Source: Eurosta solidaginis (Eukaryota; Arthropoda; Insecta; Diptera; Tephritidae). Taken from it: DNA of 64,000 bases. The notes below the pieces were generated by a model. That model did no database searches and was not told the origin of the DNA. It worked only from the letters and a program-made list of their open reading frames with translations. Where the stretch lies: positions 388,941,601 to 389,005,600 of the forward strand of contig NC_090319.1 of NCBI RefSeq assembly GCF_040869045.1, read 5' to 3'. The position numbers and the translations under genes are program-made. Below, one piece after another: positions 47,989 to 58,500 of this stretch; within the stretch, counting starts at the first letter, position 1; every line of letters starts with the position of its first letter.

Positions 47989-48532
47989 CATTATATCTTT
48001 GTCACATACAAAATTTCTATATTTTAGAGAAGTTTGAGTTTTGAAAAAGTATTTAGCGGACATTAACCTCAAAAATGCTTTGTAACATGAGAGCTTGTAA
48101 ATTTCAGTTTTAGTGGTTGTAGTTAGAGATGGGTGCTGCACTAAATACGTATACAATGTTAATACCATCAATCCCGATATTGAAGCTTTCTTAAGGGTTG
48201 CCACTGATTGCAAAAATTTTGAAATTTAAGTGACGAAAGGCATTTCATGTCGTGTTTTAACCAAAAATCGTCTAAGTAATATTGGAAATAAGGGCTGGCC
48301 TCGAGTTTTATTATATTTATCGGTTTGTTTGTATCTCCAAAACGTCTAAACGTATTTGCCTCCACATTTTAAGCTATATCACTGCTATTACTTAGAATTA
48401 AAAGAACGTAAAATGACACTGAGGATGGCACAACGTGTCCAAACCACTCTATACAATGTCATATTCTTAGCTATTTAGCATTGTTGCTGCTATATAGGAT
48501 GTTTTTATAAGATTTCCACCTATTTCAATATA
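47989..48532. other. Intron sequence, one short LINE-tail-like phrase
   Basis: GACACTGAGGATGGCACAAC at 48416-48435 resembles the phrase in the repeat at 33238 but lacks enough flanking match to call a copy. Confidence 0.45.
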
Positions 48533-49396
48533 TGTGACCCGGCCTATGAAAAGGTGGCTTATGAGTCAAAAAATAAATTGCGAGAAACAGCAAAAGTTGT
48601 TTCTTAGTAGTTTTTCTTTTGCATTATGAACAGTCATGCCCAAAAGGCAACGCACAAACCAGTTTCGGACCGATATTTCGGCTCCATTGCCATCGAAAAA
48701 ATGGGGAGCGTGTCATTATTCTGTATTACAAAATTCTGGGTGACAAAATTCTGTAAATTGCAAAAAAATTTTACTTGAACAAAATTCGGCTTTTTTAAAA
48801 TTCTGCTTTTTAAAATTCTGCTTTCTAAAATTGTGCTTTCTAAAATTCTGCTTTTTTTAAATTCTGCATGTTTAATTCTGGAAGTCAAAATTCCGGAATC
48901 ATGGCATGGCGTAGCCGGTGTTGGATCGGCTAAGGGTTATTTTTTTAAAGTGCGGCCGAAGGCCGCCTACGCAGGAAGGTGTTCTACGCAGAATTACTGT
49001 GCATGGCGCATTTTTTCAAAATAATTGCATGACCTCTTTAACATTGTTAACATTACAGAATTTTGTAACACAGAATTTAGAAAGCAGAATTTTAAAAAAG
49101 CAGAATTTTAAAAAGCAGAATTTTGTACATACAGAATTTCCTCACCAACTCAAAAAAATGCTATCAAAAAAATCTAAGGATACTTCACCAGCCACCAAAG
49201 TGGCATCGAAGGAACCAAACGCTTCATCGTCTTTCATTTGTGCTCTTCTTTCTCTACATTTTTAGTACACTTCTAAGCAAGTTAGGACTTTTTAGTTTTC
49301 CACACGTGAAAGAACGTCTCAAAAACTATCGAAACCAGAAAAAAAGTGGAAACATTTTTTTTAGTTATAAGCCACCTTTTCATAGACCGGGTCACA
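48533..49396. mobile_element. TIR element, TGTGACCCGG family, with fold-back interior
   Basis: The left end TGTGACCCGGCCTATGAAAA and GGTGGCTTATGA mirrors TATAAGCCACCTTTTCATAG and ACCGGGTCACA at the right end. The outer 10 bp equal those of the 38341 element, so the two are related, but the inner TIR sequence differs. The interior holds two inverted arrays of a 13-14-bp AAAATTCTGCTTT unit around a GC-rich core. Confidence 0.8.
48735..49140. repeat. Inverted AAAATTCTGCTTT arrays around a GC-rich core
   Basis: AAAATTCTGCTTT-type units run from about 48735 to 48870 and their inverse, AAAGCAGAATTTT, from about 49060 to 49140. The core (48900-49010) contains GTGCGGCCGAAGGCCGCC, a strong hairpin. 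The layout resembles Foldback-type elements, whose long inverted ends are built of short tandem repeats. Confidence 0.75.
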
Positions 49397-49839
49397 TATA
49401 TGTATATGTTTCAAGTGTAAACATCTTAGCTCACTGTATAGGGGAATCTTGAATATAAGCATAAATAAAAATAGAGTTGATACGAGCAAAATCGGACAGA
49501 AAATTGGTTAATAGAAATTAATGAAGGCAGAAAAAAAATCCATGATATATAAAGGAGAAAATGAAACGTCAAGTGAAAGGAATAAATGTAAAGAAAATTA
49601 AACAAAAAGAGAGGGGAAGAAAAGCGCACCACGATTACAATATCGATAACATATATGCTTATGGTTGTGCTCACGATTATGAAAATCGAGGTAAAATAAG
49701 GAAAGGAAAGGGAAAAGCAAAATATGGGGGAGAGGAAAGAAAAGTTTATAAGTCGAAACAGAAGCCTGAATGGCATATTATTTGTTATCGAAGTGTTGAG
49801 ATCTTGTTATCGCGGAGATAGCTGTTTTTGATTGATGGG
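49397..49839. other. Intron sequence, nothing recognised
   Basis: A/G-rich on the + strand (GGAAAGGAAAGGG words). A TATCGATA octamer lies at 49641-49648, before the next array. Confidence 0.5.
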
Positions 49840-50250
49840 CGAAGGGCGTGTTGTGCAATCCAATTATTATCGACGAGTTATCTTTGTGTTAGGTGTAGAT
49901 GAGTCAAAGATCTTCGATAACAAATCTTTTGCATCGATAAAAAGGTTATTGATTTTTATTGACGAGCTATCGATATGCTATTAAAAAGTTTTCGATTTGT
50001 TACCAATTAATTGTCGCCGTGTTATCGAAAGGTTATCGATTTATACTTAAGAATATATAGAAATGATCAAAATTTATCAATTTGCTATCGAAAAGTTATC
50101 GTAGTGTTATCGATTTGTTATCGACGACAGGTCGGTTTGCTGTGAAACAGATATCAATAAAACTTCATATAAAACATCGACGGCATGTCTGTAACACGTC
50201 CGTAACAACCCTTGAACAAAACGGTGGCTCGATAATGATTTCTTTCTTCT
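49840..50250. repeat. CGATA-rich degenerate array (TTATCGATTTGT family), copy 4
   Basis: TTATCGACGAGTTATC, GCATCGATAA, AGCTATCGATATGC, AAGGTTATCGATTT, AAAGTTATCG, GTGTTATCGATTTG and TTATCGACGACAGG words, with a TATCGATA octamer at 49968-49975. Ends with TCTGTAACACGTCCGTAACA, parallel to the right flank of copy 1 (10740-10770). Confidence 0.75.
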
Positions 50251-52346
50251 ATTGTGGTGTTACTTAAACCCCTCAGCGCCCTCTAGTTAATTAGTTTTCT
50301 AAGCGTACATGTGTATATTCATATATTGAATTACAAGAATTCTTAGTACTCAGTTTTTTTTAGTTAAATGGCTAATATAATCCCGATGCATACCTTTCCA
50401 TGTTCAAGCTAGTACCGTGAGCTTCAATATCATGCGCCCATCTTTAGATTTTCATAGCGAGGTTTTGTTGCTGGGCTTGCCAGTTTGAATTTAAATTGCA
50501 GTCACCGCTTGCATTTGAATTGCATTACCGTTATGCACGTGCATATGTAAAGTATGCAGTTGCATTTTGCTGTACTGGCTTTTGTAACTGTCGTTTCTTG
50601 TTATTGTTGCAATGGCTTCCTCCTTTTATTTATATTTTTTTTAGCATTTTCACCAAATGTTCTCTGCGAATATTTGCTTTGAATTGTGCATATTTATGTT
50701 TTCATGTGTGTGTATGCTTATTCTTTTATTTATGCGTACCAAAAAAAATTAGTTTTATTTCAAACTTTTCCCGCTCGCATATTCAACTTGTTCCGGAATA
50801 AAAGCCAAATTCCAAACTCTGCAATGTGTAATCTACAGAACGGTCGCTCACCACCTGCAATACTTCCACCATAACCATCATCAACAACACCACCACATGC
50901 AAGTCCTGCCATAGCGTCATTATGTGCGTTGTCAATGGCGCGCCTCCATCGTTTCCTTTGCTGCTAGCCCGGTTTTCCCCATTTCATAGCCAAAAGTACA
51001 CGCATGCTTTGCACGCATTTCGTTACCAATAACGTACAACTGGATGTGTCAAAAAGTTGAGACGATTTGCAAGCCATGTGACTGTATGTGTTATAGGTGA
51101 ACTTTGCTCCAGCACATTAACTCCCTTTCGGTTGCAACTGCAATAAGTTGCATTTCCTATGGCATAAATAAAATTGTGCAAAAGCAAATAAGGAAAAGTT
51201 TTGCTTAAACACACCTCTCTCTCTTCAAGGAAGGTCCTTAGACATACTTGGTTTTTCGAATGCTTTACTCGCTTAGCTATTACTAAATACCACACCACTA
51301 CCCGTGGGGCTGTGTCTATAGCTGAGTGCGCCCAAGTGCAAGTGTTCGAATGCTGTTTAAAAAAAAGCTTTCGGCTTGCGACTACTTCAACTGGCGCCAC
51401 CCTTCCGTGCGTATAGATTCAGCTAAGCAACGCTGCTAATCCTATTGGTGTGACTGTGTGTGTGTACGTGTGTGCGTTCTATTAATTCGCCTTGTGCGTA
51501 GCCAACATTTTGAAATGCATCAGATACTCAAACAAACAAATATATGGCAGCGAAAAGGACAGTGCTCTCCTTGCAAATCGAATGCAGTTATATTTTGGCT
51601 TTGCTGTTGCACCATATCAACAACAAACATACATACATATATACATAAAACAAGTACAACTTTACTGCTACTTACTTTTAATGTTTGATTTAGTTGCTTG
51701 GCGAATTTTATAAAAAATTTTGCTGTAGTGTATCTGCATACAAACTCGCAGTCTACCCCGCTCTTATACCCTTTACCTCTGTGCGTGTAATTGTTTGGGG
51801 CAAGTTTTAATTTGGCTTACGCATGCATGGAAGTTTGAGGATTTCTTCCGCCTCACGTCGCCCAACCCAATTTCCTTTCAGTGTATGCTTCTCATTATAT
51901 TGTTTGCTTGCTGTAATACTTCATAATTTTTGTTTGCACATTCTCCACTTTCTGAATTCTAATTTGACTTCAGTCAATTTTTTTTGCATATAAAAACTTT
52001 GGTGTATTAATATTTGCCACCATTCCGTAATCATGCTGCTATTTGCTCCAATTTTTTTGTGGATGTCTTCGAATAAATTTCATGAATAGTTTAAGCCAAC
52101 CAAGGATATGCGTGTGTGCACAAAGTAAAAGGGGGAATATCTTATTTGATAAGTTTTACATTTAAGCAATTAACTCAAGTGACACCTGGGAAGATGGAGG
52201 GTCACTGCTGTTATCGACTCGATTTTTTTTTTTATTTTAATAGATACATTTTAAATAATGAAACAAATTTAAATATAGTGCCTAAAGGCATAGAGGCATC
52301 TGTCATAATACAAGTTTGAATGCAAGTGTACTCGGCACCCGAAAAG
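50251..52346. other. Intron sequence, nothing recognised
   Basis: AT-rich with GT/GC patches. No repeat partner or domain identified. Confidence 0.5.
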
Positions 52347-54270
52347 CTAGCTGATGAAGAAGTGAAATTTAGAAACATGTAACTATCGCCGTGTGCGTTT
52401 TTAAATTTTTTTCTAATGACAATAGCAAATTTTAAGTATTTTCTCTTTAACTAGTAACTACAAAAGTTTTGAAATTTTATCACCTAAAGGTGAATATTTA
52501 TTTAAAATTAAAATTACAATTTTCTTATAGTCACTTGCGGGTCTACAATACCACCGGTTTATGTAAGTGGATGAAATTTATACATTTAAGGCCTGATGCT
52601 AGATTTGCACTGAAGCAAATGCGTAATTTTGTGTGAAAAATTCCAAATGCAACTCATTTCCTCATACAAATCGTATTTCTGAAATTACCTTGTAAAGAGT
52701 GAACTAAATTTCTTGTACCCGGCTTTAGCAAATAAAGAAAACTCTTCAATTAAAAAATACTTTAAATTTATTTCGATCATTTGACAAACTTTGCCGCAGG
52801 TTAAAAAAATTTTAGTTTTTCTGCTGTCCGTTTCAAGCGATGTTTTCAGAATGATTTTTCATACTCCCGTTTACGAGTTGCTAGCCACGTCGCATGAAGA
52901 ATTACGGACTTCTCCCCTTTGTCGCTTGTCTTAATTAACAACCAATCGGCGATCGACATAAGATGTGCTTTATTTGGAACAATGAAAAGCTCTTGATGGT
53001 GATGCTGCCAGGCTGTTGGTAGCAACTTATTTGATCTATTTTCATCGCATTTTCTCTGCAAATGCAATGCACACCACCGAGTCACACACGCATGCGATCC
53101 AAACCCGGCAAGAACACAGTGGTTAAACGACATGTCACAATATTAGTGCTGTACCAGAATTTCAAATAGCAGTTTTTTTAAAGCCAAACTACGTCAATGT
53201 ATTTTCTTGCTATGAATTGGTTTCCTGGCAATCGCGTTTTGCAGGGAAGCTTAAACGGGATGCGAAAGAGGCTAATGTAAATGTTTTCAAATGACTTACG
53301 ATCACAGATCGTAAACCATTTTTACTCAAACCATAGATATGAAACGCCCAACATTTTTCGAAAATGACAATCAATTATGTTGTATGAGTACGAATTGTCT
53401 CCATCTCACCTATGTTATTTCTTCAATTCCCCATCTTAGAGCTATTGTGATTTCAAAAATAGTTTTCAATCACGGCCCTGAATTTTCCCTACGAATAGGA
53501 GTAGCCTCCTAAAAATATTTGTACCCCGCAGAAAAAAAATTATCAATTACTTAAAACCGCCAACTTATGCCCAACTCACTACAAGTTAGCAATAGAAAGT
53601 CAGCTATAAACTGGTTGGAAAGTCATAAAAGGCTGCTATGGCAACCATTGTACTGTGAAGTACGGAAAAAATCAAACCAAAATTATTCCTGCGGGAAAAA
53701 ATTATCAATTGCTAAAAAAGCTCACTAATAGCTAACTTTTTTACGTGATTACGGGAAGTAACTCACTTTTAGTTAGCTACAAAGAGTCAGGTATTAACTG
53801 TTTGGAAATTACTAACGTTGCCTGGGTAACCACTGCAACGAAGAAATTGACAAACTTTAACCGAAATCATACAAATGGCGTTTTCTTTTCTGGAAAAATT
53901 GTACGCTCATGTTGCGCTCTTAAATTCTAGCTTTTGAACTAAGTTACCTGGTACTCTGCAAAATGGTAGCTGGTGAGATCCTTTTGTTATTCACTGGTAA
54001 ATATTTTGATAAATGAACACACAAACTCACTGGAGAGCTGAAAAGGAGCAACAGGGCGACACAATTGCAGAAAAGAAAACGCCAAAAGACCTTTTCAATA
54101 ATTTTTAAAACTTTAAAATAAAATATAAATATTTCCTGTATTTTAATTAGCGAGAGTTGTTCTTTTTGCTTTATACAATCTAGCTGATTAAGAAGTGAAA
54201 TTCAGACACATGTACTAGTAACCATCGCCGTTTGTAAACTTTGCAAATTTTTCTCTAATATCAATATAAA
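52347..54270 (+). repeat. Diverged direct repeats of about 85 bp enclosing a local tandem duplication
   Basis: CTAGCTGATGAAGAAGTGAA with CATGTAACTATCGCCGT at 52347-52432 matches CTAGCTGATTAAGAAGTGAA with GTAACCATCGCCGT at 54180-54270. Between them, 53524-53686 and 53687-53875 are tandem diverged copies (GCAGAAAAAAAATTATCAAT against GCGGGAAAAAATTATCAAT; AACTCAC, AGTTAGC, AAAGTCAGNTATNAACTG, TTGGAAA). Confidence 0.65.
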
Positions 54271-55330
54271 TATTTCCTTTCCGTCGTCAAGATCTGATTT
54301 CAGGCATCTCGAATAAAAGCCGTCTGTAGGTGGCTTTTAGTTGGATGAGATACATCGCAAATCGCGAATGTTTTTCAGTATAACAGTTACATATAACAGT
54401 TTGCAAAATGCTAACTTTTAATTTCTTTGACAAAAAGTAGTTTATTAGCAGTCAGTTGGCCAGCAAAGCATCTGACTATTTGGGGCCACTTTTATACTGT
54501 TATACAATAGTAGGTGGCTTTTCGGAGAAAATAAACAAGTAATAGTGCATGTTGGTTTATTGGAAACCAGCTTCTAGTCAGTTTGTAGTTGGCCTTTTTC
54601 TGTTGCGTATGTGTACAAACCTTTTTTCACACAAATCCCTGAAAGCAAAATAATTAGGCGTTTCAAGAGCACAAGGCGTGGTGTATGTATTAGAAGATTG
54701 CTTCGAGCATACAAAGTGAGGGCTATCATTTTGAAATTTTGCAAAAAGAGCCTATGACTGGAGTGCATTTTTGCATTTGGCGCCTAGCTGCTTGAGAATT
54801 CAGTTTGAGCGATATTATTTATATATTTATTGTTTTATTTTTTCGTATTCATACATTTACCATCATGTTTTTACTTTGCTACACATTACATTCGTTTCAA
54901 TTCGATTGAGAAAAATAATGTTAAGACTTTTGACGATTTAACAGCGCTTGACATTTTATTTTTGAATATTTTATGCGTTCTAAAATGTAGCAGCTATAAC
55001 TTAATATAGCTGTATTTCATTTTATTTGGGTATTGCAAAAACAGATTGCGAACGTCACACGCTTAGTGGGAATAGAGCAATTTACGCGCGATTGCATACA
55101 AAAGTTATGACTGTGATTTGCATTTTTTAAACCGCAAAAAAAATTCGTCTTTTCCTACGTGGACCTATTAAAGGAGCTATATAGTTTTTAGCTGCGCTTT
55201 AATTAAAGGCGTAGCATGCAAATTACTGTGTGTCAGAAGTTGTTAAAAGTTAGTATGTATATAATTTTTCCTACCTTTACTAAACAATTATGTTAGACAT
55301 AGAACACAAATGTTTGTACATACATTTGAA
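54271..55330. other. Intron sequence, nothing recognised
   Basis: AT-rich. No open frame or repeat partner. Confidence 0.5.
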
Positions 55331-55465
55331 TATATAAAAATCACGTGTCACTATGTTTGGCGCCAATGGACTCCTAAATTACTGAACCGATTTTGAATTT
55401 GTTTTGCACCCCGTGTGTAGTTTGATCTAGCTTGAAATATAGGATAGGTTATATCTCAGTTTATA
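55331..55465 (+). mobile_element. Helitron-like 5'-side fragment
   Basis: TATATAAAAATCACGTGTCA, GGACTCCTAAATTACTGAAC, CGATTTTGAATTTG, GTGTAGTTTGATCTAGCTTG and AAATATAGGATAGG are the sort of text found near the 5' ends of non-autonomous insect Helitrons. The 3' part is absent. Confidence 0.55.
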
Positions 55466-55610
55466 CTCACCATATTATTTTATTGCACATTTTTTTATTT
55501 GTTTATACGTAATAATAAAATGTTATGTATACGCACCGGCACTCACATTTTCAGGGATGCGGATATACTTCCGTGTAATTGGTTGGTGTTTAATTAAACA
55601 ACGTGCTTAA

Positions 55611-55699
55611 CAATAAAAAATATTATAGCGAATGATATCAAGTATAGGACAAAAAAATCAATAAAAAATATTATAGCGAATGTTATCAAGTATAGCACA
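55611..55699 (+). repeat. Two tandem 41-bp units, period 48
   Basis: CAATAAAAAATATTATAGCG begins both units (55611-55651 and 55659-55699), which differ at two positions. Recent local duplication. Confidence 0.85.
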
Positions 55700-55717
55700 T
55701 CACCAGGCCCGCCGAGA

Positions 55718-55737
55718 GGGTGGGGGAGGGGGGGGGG
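55718..55737 (+). other. G-run with quadruplex potential
   Basis: GGGTGGGGGA followed by ten G. The three tracts, the last long enough to supply two, could fold as one intramolecular G-quadruplex in single-stranded form. Confidence 0.6.
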
Positions 55738-55896
55738 CGATTTCTGAAGGGACCCGCGATTTAGAGGTACTAAGACATTTTTTTTTGATTCAGGAGAGTC
55801 TCTAGTTGTTCCATGTGCAATTTTTAAGCCGAATTTCGAAAGCAACGAAAATCTGCATTTCGTTTTAATATTATAGTGAAGTGTGAAAAATAAAAC

Positions 55897-56298
55897 TCTA
55901 TATATATAAAAAGAAAGGCTAAAATGTGTGTTAGTTGTTCGCCGGTGTTTGAAGAGATGCGTCGGTCGATTTTGTTCAAACAAGTTCACACAAGTTGCGT
56001 AAACCTCACGCAGTGGTTACTGCTTAGGTTTGGTTGCGATCGACGTACAGGGTCTCGAGATATAGGCCGAATCGTGGACCCGAGTAGCCCTAGAATGTGT
56101 TTATAGAATATGGATAACAAATGAAAGCTATTGATGAAGATGGAGATAGATGAAGCGAAAAAGACGGAGGGAGGAATGAATAAAAGGATTAGGAAAAAGT
56201 GAAGAGGGGGCGAGGACAGAGTCAGGCGGAAAAAGCTTATTAAAATGTATGCAGATAGTCCAAATTTAGGGCAGGACAACGCCTGCCGGGTCTTCTAG
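55897..56298 (+). mobile_element. Non-autonomous Helitron, about 400 bp
   Basis: Starts TCTATATATATAAAAAG and ends GGACAACGCCTGCCGGGTC followed by TTCTAG and a T, matching the TC...CTRR-T termini of Helitrons with the usual GC-rich 3' subterminal motif. No Rep/helicase frame. The base before the 5' TC is C rather than the expected A, so the exact left border is a little uncertain. Confidence 0.75.
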
Positions 56299-56312
56299 TA
56301 CAAATATAAAAA

Positions 56313-56629
56313 AAAATGTAAGGCGCGATAACCTCCGAAGAGATTTTTGGCCGAGCTTCTATTCCAAATTCCGTCGTGCTCCTCTTCATTTTTCCTACAA
56401 ATTGGCGGGACGGGACCTACAGATGAGTTTTCACTGAGAGCTTTTCATGGCAAAAATACACTCGGAATGCTTGCCAAACACTGCCGAGGGGTGACCCCCG
56501 CTTAGAAAAATTTTCTTCTAATTGAAAAAACCTGTTTCTAAAATTTTGATGTTGCTTTGCCCATGGCGTGAACACAGGATCTTCGGTGTGGATGACGGAG
56601 CACGCTGCCATCACACCACAACGACCACA
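56313..56629 (-). mobile_element. tRNA-type SINE, minus strand, with a 35-bp-class internal deletion
   Basis: From 56629 downward: GTGGTCGTTGTGGTGTGATG, GCAGCGTGCTCCGTCATCC, GTGTTCACGCCATGGGC, AGCGGGGGTCACCCCTCGGC, ATTTTTGCCATG, AAAACTCATCTGTAGGTCCC and ATCTCTTCGGAGGTTATCGC. The block between the CATCTG and GTAGGTCCC words (TGCCGTTCGGAGTCGGC in other copies) is missing. It sits 14 bp after the Helitron. Confidence 0.85.
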
Positions 56630-57911
56630 TAACATACTGTAACGAATTTATTGCAATTCCCCTTATATGTAATCTTCTGTCAACGTTCGTATCGCTAAAT
56701 TGTTGAATAAATAACTCCAATATTGAATAATGGAAAAATGGCCTTTATTAAAGTATACTTTGCAACGAATAGCTTGCTTAATAACCAAACTGACAATACT
56801 GCTATTGCTCGCTAGATCGCGTCTTAATCGAGACTGCTTGATAGCTCAAATCAAACTGAATTCCAGCGCCTCTACATTTGCTGCCTTTTATACTGTCTGA
56901 TTTCCACGTTCGCATCTTGTACGATTTTATAGCTTCTCTCATTGCATACTTTCAGGAGTATCTCAGATATATGCATGTGTTTGTGCATTGACTCTCCGCT
57001 GCTCGTATACGTACATAGTATATATGTGTAGACGCAATTATTGTTTCGTTTATGTTGATACATCGTGATTGATCTATGGATGTGCATGATATCACTGCTT
57101 AGCATCGGTCTAGAGATAGCAGCACCCCTTAGTTTTGCTAATATTCGTAACAATACAAATACTTTTGTATTATTTTGAACTTTTTTTATGATTTTTTTTT
57201 TTTTTTCATCAGGTCGCTAATCACATAGATTTTATAGCAAATAATAGCTGCTTATGTTCAATTTTCTCTAAGCTTAGATATTAATTATAACTTTACTAAC
57301 TTATATATAAAGTTGCGAACAAGAAAATGGCAGTATCGTTTTTTATTAAATTTCATGAATGATTTTTTTTTTTTCAATAGGTTGAGAAAAACCATCCATG
57401 AATTTTGTAACTGAAACTATGCAAACTAAAAAAAATTTAAAGAAAATATCGAACATTTTATTTAGAGTTTGCTGAATTCTTTTAAGTATGCAACAATGCA
57501 CGAGTTATAGGTCTCTCCTATACGCATTGATTTTTGAAATGTTTTTCTGAAGGGTCTCATAGATTTTCCTCCCTATATAAAAAGCCCCATATAGAGGAAA
57601 AAATTTCAAACACCCTGTGAAAAAAAAAATATTAAATGCAAAAAAAGAATTTTAGGATAACTACAACTTAAACTTTTTTGGACTAAAATTGATTGAGCTA
57701 CAAAACTACATACCTAGAAAAGTTTAGAAGACTCTAAATGAAATGTTCGAAATTTTCGTAAAATTTCCTCGAATTTACTCATTTTTTCAGTCGACTTTAA
57801 TTGACGAAATTTGATCCAAATCACCACTGCAATTTTCGTGTTCTAGGCTATATATCCTCAAATAGTAATCAATTTTACAGAATGTTTTATGACATTTTTT
57901 TTTAATTTTAG
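56630..57911. other. 3' part of the long intron next to exon A
   Basis: AT-rich with T-runs and several GAAAATTTC words (57350-57850). It ends in the exon A pyrimidine tract. No branch-point claim is made and no repeat partner was seen. Confidence 0.55.
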
Positions 57912-58328
57912 GCTTAGAACGGATCGCTGAGGAGTTAATGGAACGCATGAAATGGAAGCAATGCCAAGAGCCAATAACTACGCGCGCCCATATAAGTCAT
58001 ACCGTAAAATCGCCAGACGAAACAGCAGCAACAGCCGAATTACCACCAGCAACAGCAGCAGCAGCAACAGCTGCCGTCAGCCTAGCAGCAGAAGAACAAC
58101 CAAGCACAGAGTACAGATCTACTTTACATCAAGAACAGCGCAAAGAGGGCGATCAAATTTTGCAGTTTCAGCAGAAAAAATTGTGCTACGATATTGTAGA
58201 TGCAAAAAGTGTGAACACACCATTGTACGACGAAACCAACGGATTACACACCAACGCAATAGAAGACGAATTAAAGGCCGAACAACAACAATACACCGGA
58301 ATTGCTAAGGAGTGTTATCCTGCTTCAG
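57912..58328 (+). CDS. Eip93F: E93/Mblk-1-like transcription factor, internal coding exon A (N-terminal conserved block)
   Basis: Internal exon, not a start exon. A T-rich tract ending in AG at 57910-57911 is followed by GLERIAEELM, the block that in insect E93 and Mblk-1 follows the N-terminal RRELQRWTKNM region. The ATG at 57938 is an internal Met. The exon opens with two bases finishing a Gly codon (upstream intron phase 1) and ends with one base before a GTTAGT donor at 58329 (phase 1), so its 417 nt are frame-neutral if skipped. After the conserved block come an Ala/Thr-rich stretch (about residues 41-65 of the exon) and a Gln/Lys/Glu-rich part. E93 is an ecdysone-induced nuclear factor that drives larval tissue removal and adult specification. 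That role is family knowledge, not seen here. Next to GLERIAEELM the sequence reads ERMKWKQCQE, where I recall GRRKWKxYQD in relatives. Identity is likely but not searched. Confidence 0.8.
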
Positions 58329-58500
58329 GTTAGTGGAATTTCAAATTTGTGCTTAAAAATTAATCAAGACTAAAGTTTTTTATATGAGGATATGTGACTA
58401 TTTCGCGCATAAAATCAAATCAAGATAAATAACAGTATAATTATAATGGATTACTTATCTAATTTTTTGTTTTTTCAATGAATTCTATTTTTTGTTTTAG
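58329..58500 (+). other. Intron A-B of the E93-like gene
   Basis: 172 bp from a GTTAGT donor to a TTTTAG acceptor, phase 1. It is AT-rich and T-rich near its 3' end. No embedded repeat is seen. Confidence 0.8.

Larger units (their letters stand above)
1..57911 (+). other. Upstream long intron of the E93-like gene (repeat-filled)
   Basis: Everything left of exon A is read as one intron at least 57.9 kb long, because exon A needs an upstream phase-1 exon and no candidate for the conserved N-terminal exon (RRELQRWTKNM-type) was seen. Drosophila Eip93F also has long introns. The stretch could instead include an upstream gene end or a first-exon promoter not visible by eye. No host coding sequence was supported in it. 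Repeat content is itemised separately. Confidence 0.55.

Noticed and set aside
49426..49776. 116-codon minus-strand open frame
   Set aside because: A low-complexity Phe/Ser/Tyr/Ile reading of an A/G-rich strand.
1..57911. N-terminal exon of the E93-like gene
   Set aside because: I looked for the RRELQRWTKNM-type block with a phase-1 donor in the upstream sequence and did not find it. It is presumed to lie outside the window.
57952..58308. 118-codon open frame overlapping exon A
   Set aside because: It is the +2 shadow of the exon A frame, Arg/Ser/Asn-rich from the CAGCA repeats. The other frame holds the conserved block and the matching splice phases.
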